A model generated the notes under the pieces. The model made no database searches. It had not been told where the DNA came from and saw only the letters and a program-made list of their open reading frames with translations. Below are positions 63,756 to 64,000 of a DNA stretch of 64,000 nt, piece by piece. Every line of letters starts with the position of its first letter. The stretch's first letter is position 1. This DNA comes from JBGQAS01 sp963699305 (GTDB lineage Bacteria > Chloroflexota > Anaerolineae > Anaerolineales > Anaerolineaceae). Location: positions 1,860,001-1,924,000 of the forward strand of contig OY969431.1 of NCBI GenBank assembly GCA_963699305.1, written 5' to 3'. The position numbers were made by a program, and so were the translations under genes.

Positions 63756-63761
63756 TATAGT
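63756..63761 (+). promoter_or_regulatory. -10 box (TATAGT) of der
   Basis: TATAGT ends 7 nt before the der ATG at 63769. No ribosome site; leaderless arrangement as for nadK and mutS2. Confidence 0.45.
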
Positions 63762-63768
63762 AGACGCT

Positions 63769-64000
63769 ATGACAAAGCCGATCGTCGCCCTGGTTGGACG
63801 TCCCAACGTGGGTAAAAGCACATTTTTCAACCGCCTGGCGGGTGAACCGCTGGCAATTGTGGATGACACCCCCGGCACTACCCGCGACCGCCTGATGGCT
63901 GAGAGCGAATGGAATGGTATCACGTACGATATCATCGATACCGGCGGGATAGACCCTAGCGTGGGCGGCAAGGAACCCCTATCGATTGGCTCCGCGGAAT
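63769..64000 (+). CDS. der: Ribosome-assembly GTPase Der (EngA), 5' part only
   Basis: Only the first 77 codons lie in the window; the frame is still open at the end. The G1 motif GRPNVGKS, the G2 DDTPGTTRDR and the G3 DTGG (IIDTGGI) identify the first GTPase domain of Der, which helps 50S subunit assembly. The full protein normally has two GTPase domains and a KH-like domain. Confidence 0.95.
   Translation, partial: MTKPIVALVGRPNVGKSTFFNRLAGEPLAIVDDTPGTTRDRLMAESEWNGITYDIIDTGGIDPSVGGKEPLSIGSAE

Overview
The window looks like chromosomal DNA of a Chloroflexota bacterium, most likely class Anaerolineae. This is inferred from gene content: Thr/Pro-rich lipoproteins with LysM or surface-repeat modules, SARP/BTAD and MalT-like giant regulators, a DUF3467 protein beside ssb, a bacterial translin, BtpA/URO-D/FGGY genes, and a mix of Shine-Dalgarno and leaderless starts. 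No phage, IS, tRNA, rRNA or CRISPR array was seen. It holds about 60 genes, one structured RNA and one dispersed repeat cluster.

Layout. 0-9.6 kb: mostly minus-strand housekeeping genes (DinB, LD-carboxypeptidase, SGNH hydrolase, a RecA/Rad51-fold protein with a degenerate Walker A under a LexA-box-like promoter, lipoproteins, thiolase-epimerase pair). 9.6-12.7 kb: GNAT and mutS2. 12.9-22.7 kb (minus): SARP regulator, then nadK - zinc-ribbon membrane protein - recN, preceded by ssb - DUF3467 - translin - a Cas4-like membrane nuclease split over two reading frames. 22.8-30.1 kb (plus): LysM/SdrD surface protein, then a MacAB-type exporter with a lipoprotein and a two-component system. 30.1-33.4 kb: molybdopterin oxidoreductase, GAF sensor kinase, methyltransferase. 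33.4-38.8 kb (minus): SRP RNA, methyltransferase, second PD-(D/E)XK protein, URO-D-like, BtpA, FGGY kinase. 38.8-41.6 kb (minus): a soluble MgtE_N-CBS protein and an NRAMP transporter of Mg-type signature behind a long leader with a 43-codon ORF and an attenuator-like hairpin. 41.8-49.0 kb: terpene-cyclase-fold protein, P-loop protein, ABC exporter, CoaE-GNAT fusion, cdaA-cdaR. 49.2-56.5 kb: MalT-like LuxR regulator followed by flavodoxins, an FMN reductase, ApbE and two ApbE-target FMN-binding membrane proteins. 56.6-64 kb: hydrolases, M28 peptidase, ECF sigma factor with a TolB-propeller membrane partner, and the start of der.

How the genes work together. Three units stand out: a genome-maintenance block (ssb, translin, Cas4-like nuclease, NAD kinase, RecN, MutS2, RecA-like protein); a magnesium-homeostasis unit (leader ORF, attenuator, MgtE_N-CBS, NRMT-like transporter); and a flavin electron-transfer unit (52-56.5 kb). 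Four genes (mutS2, a methyltransferase, the MalT-like regulator, the M28 peptidase) and possibly a fifth (the Cas4-like gene) are each interrupted by one apparent single-base indel. That suggests residual assembly indels rather than decay, but this cannot be decided from sequence alone. Many genes have a -10 hexamer 6-10 nt before the start codon and no Shine-Dalgarno sequence, so leaderless transcription appears common.
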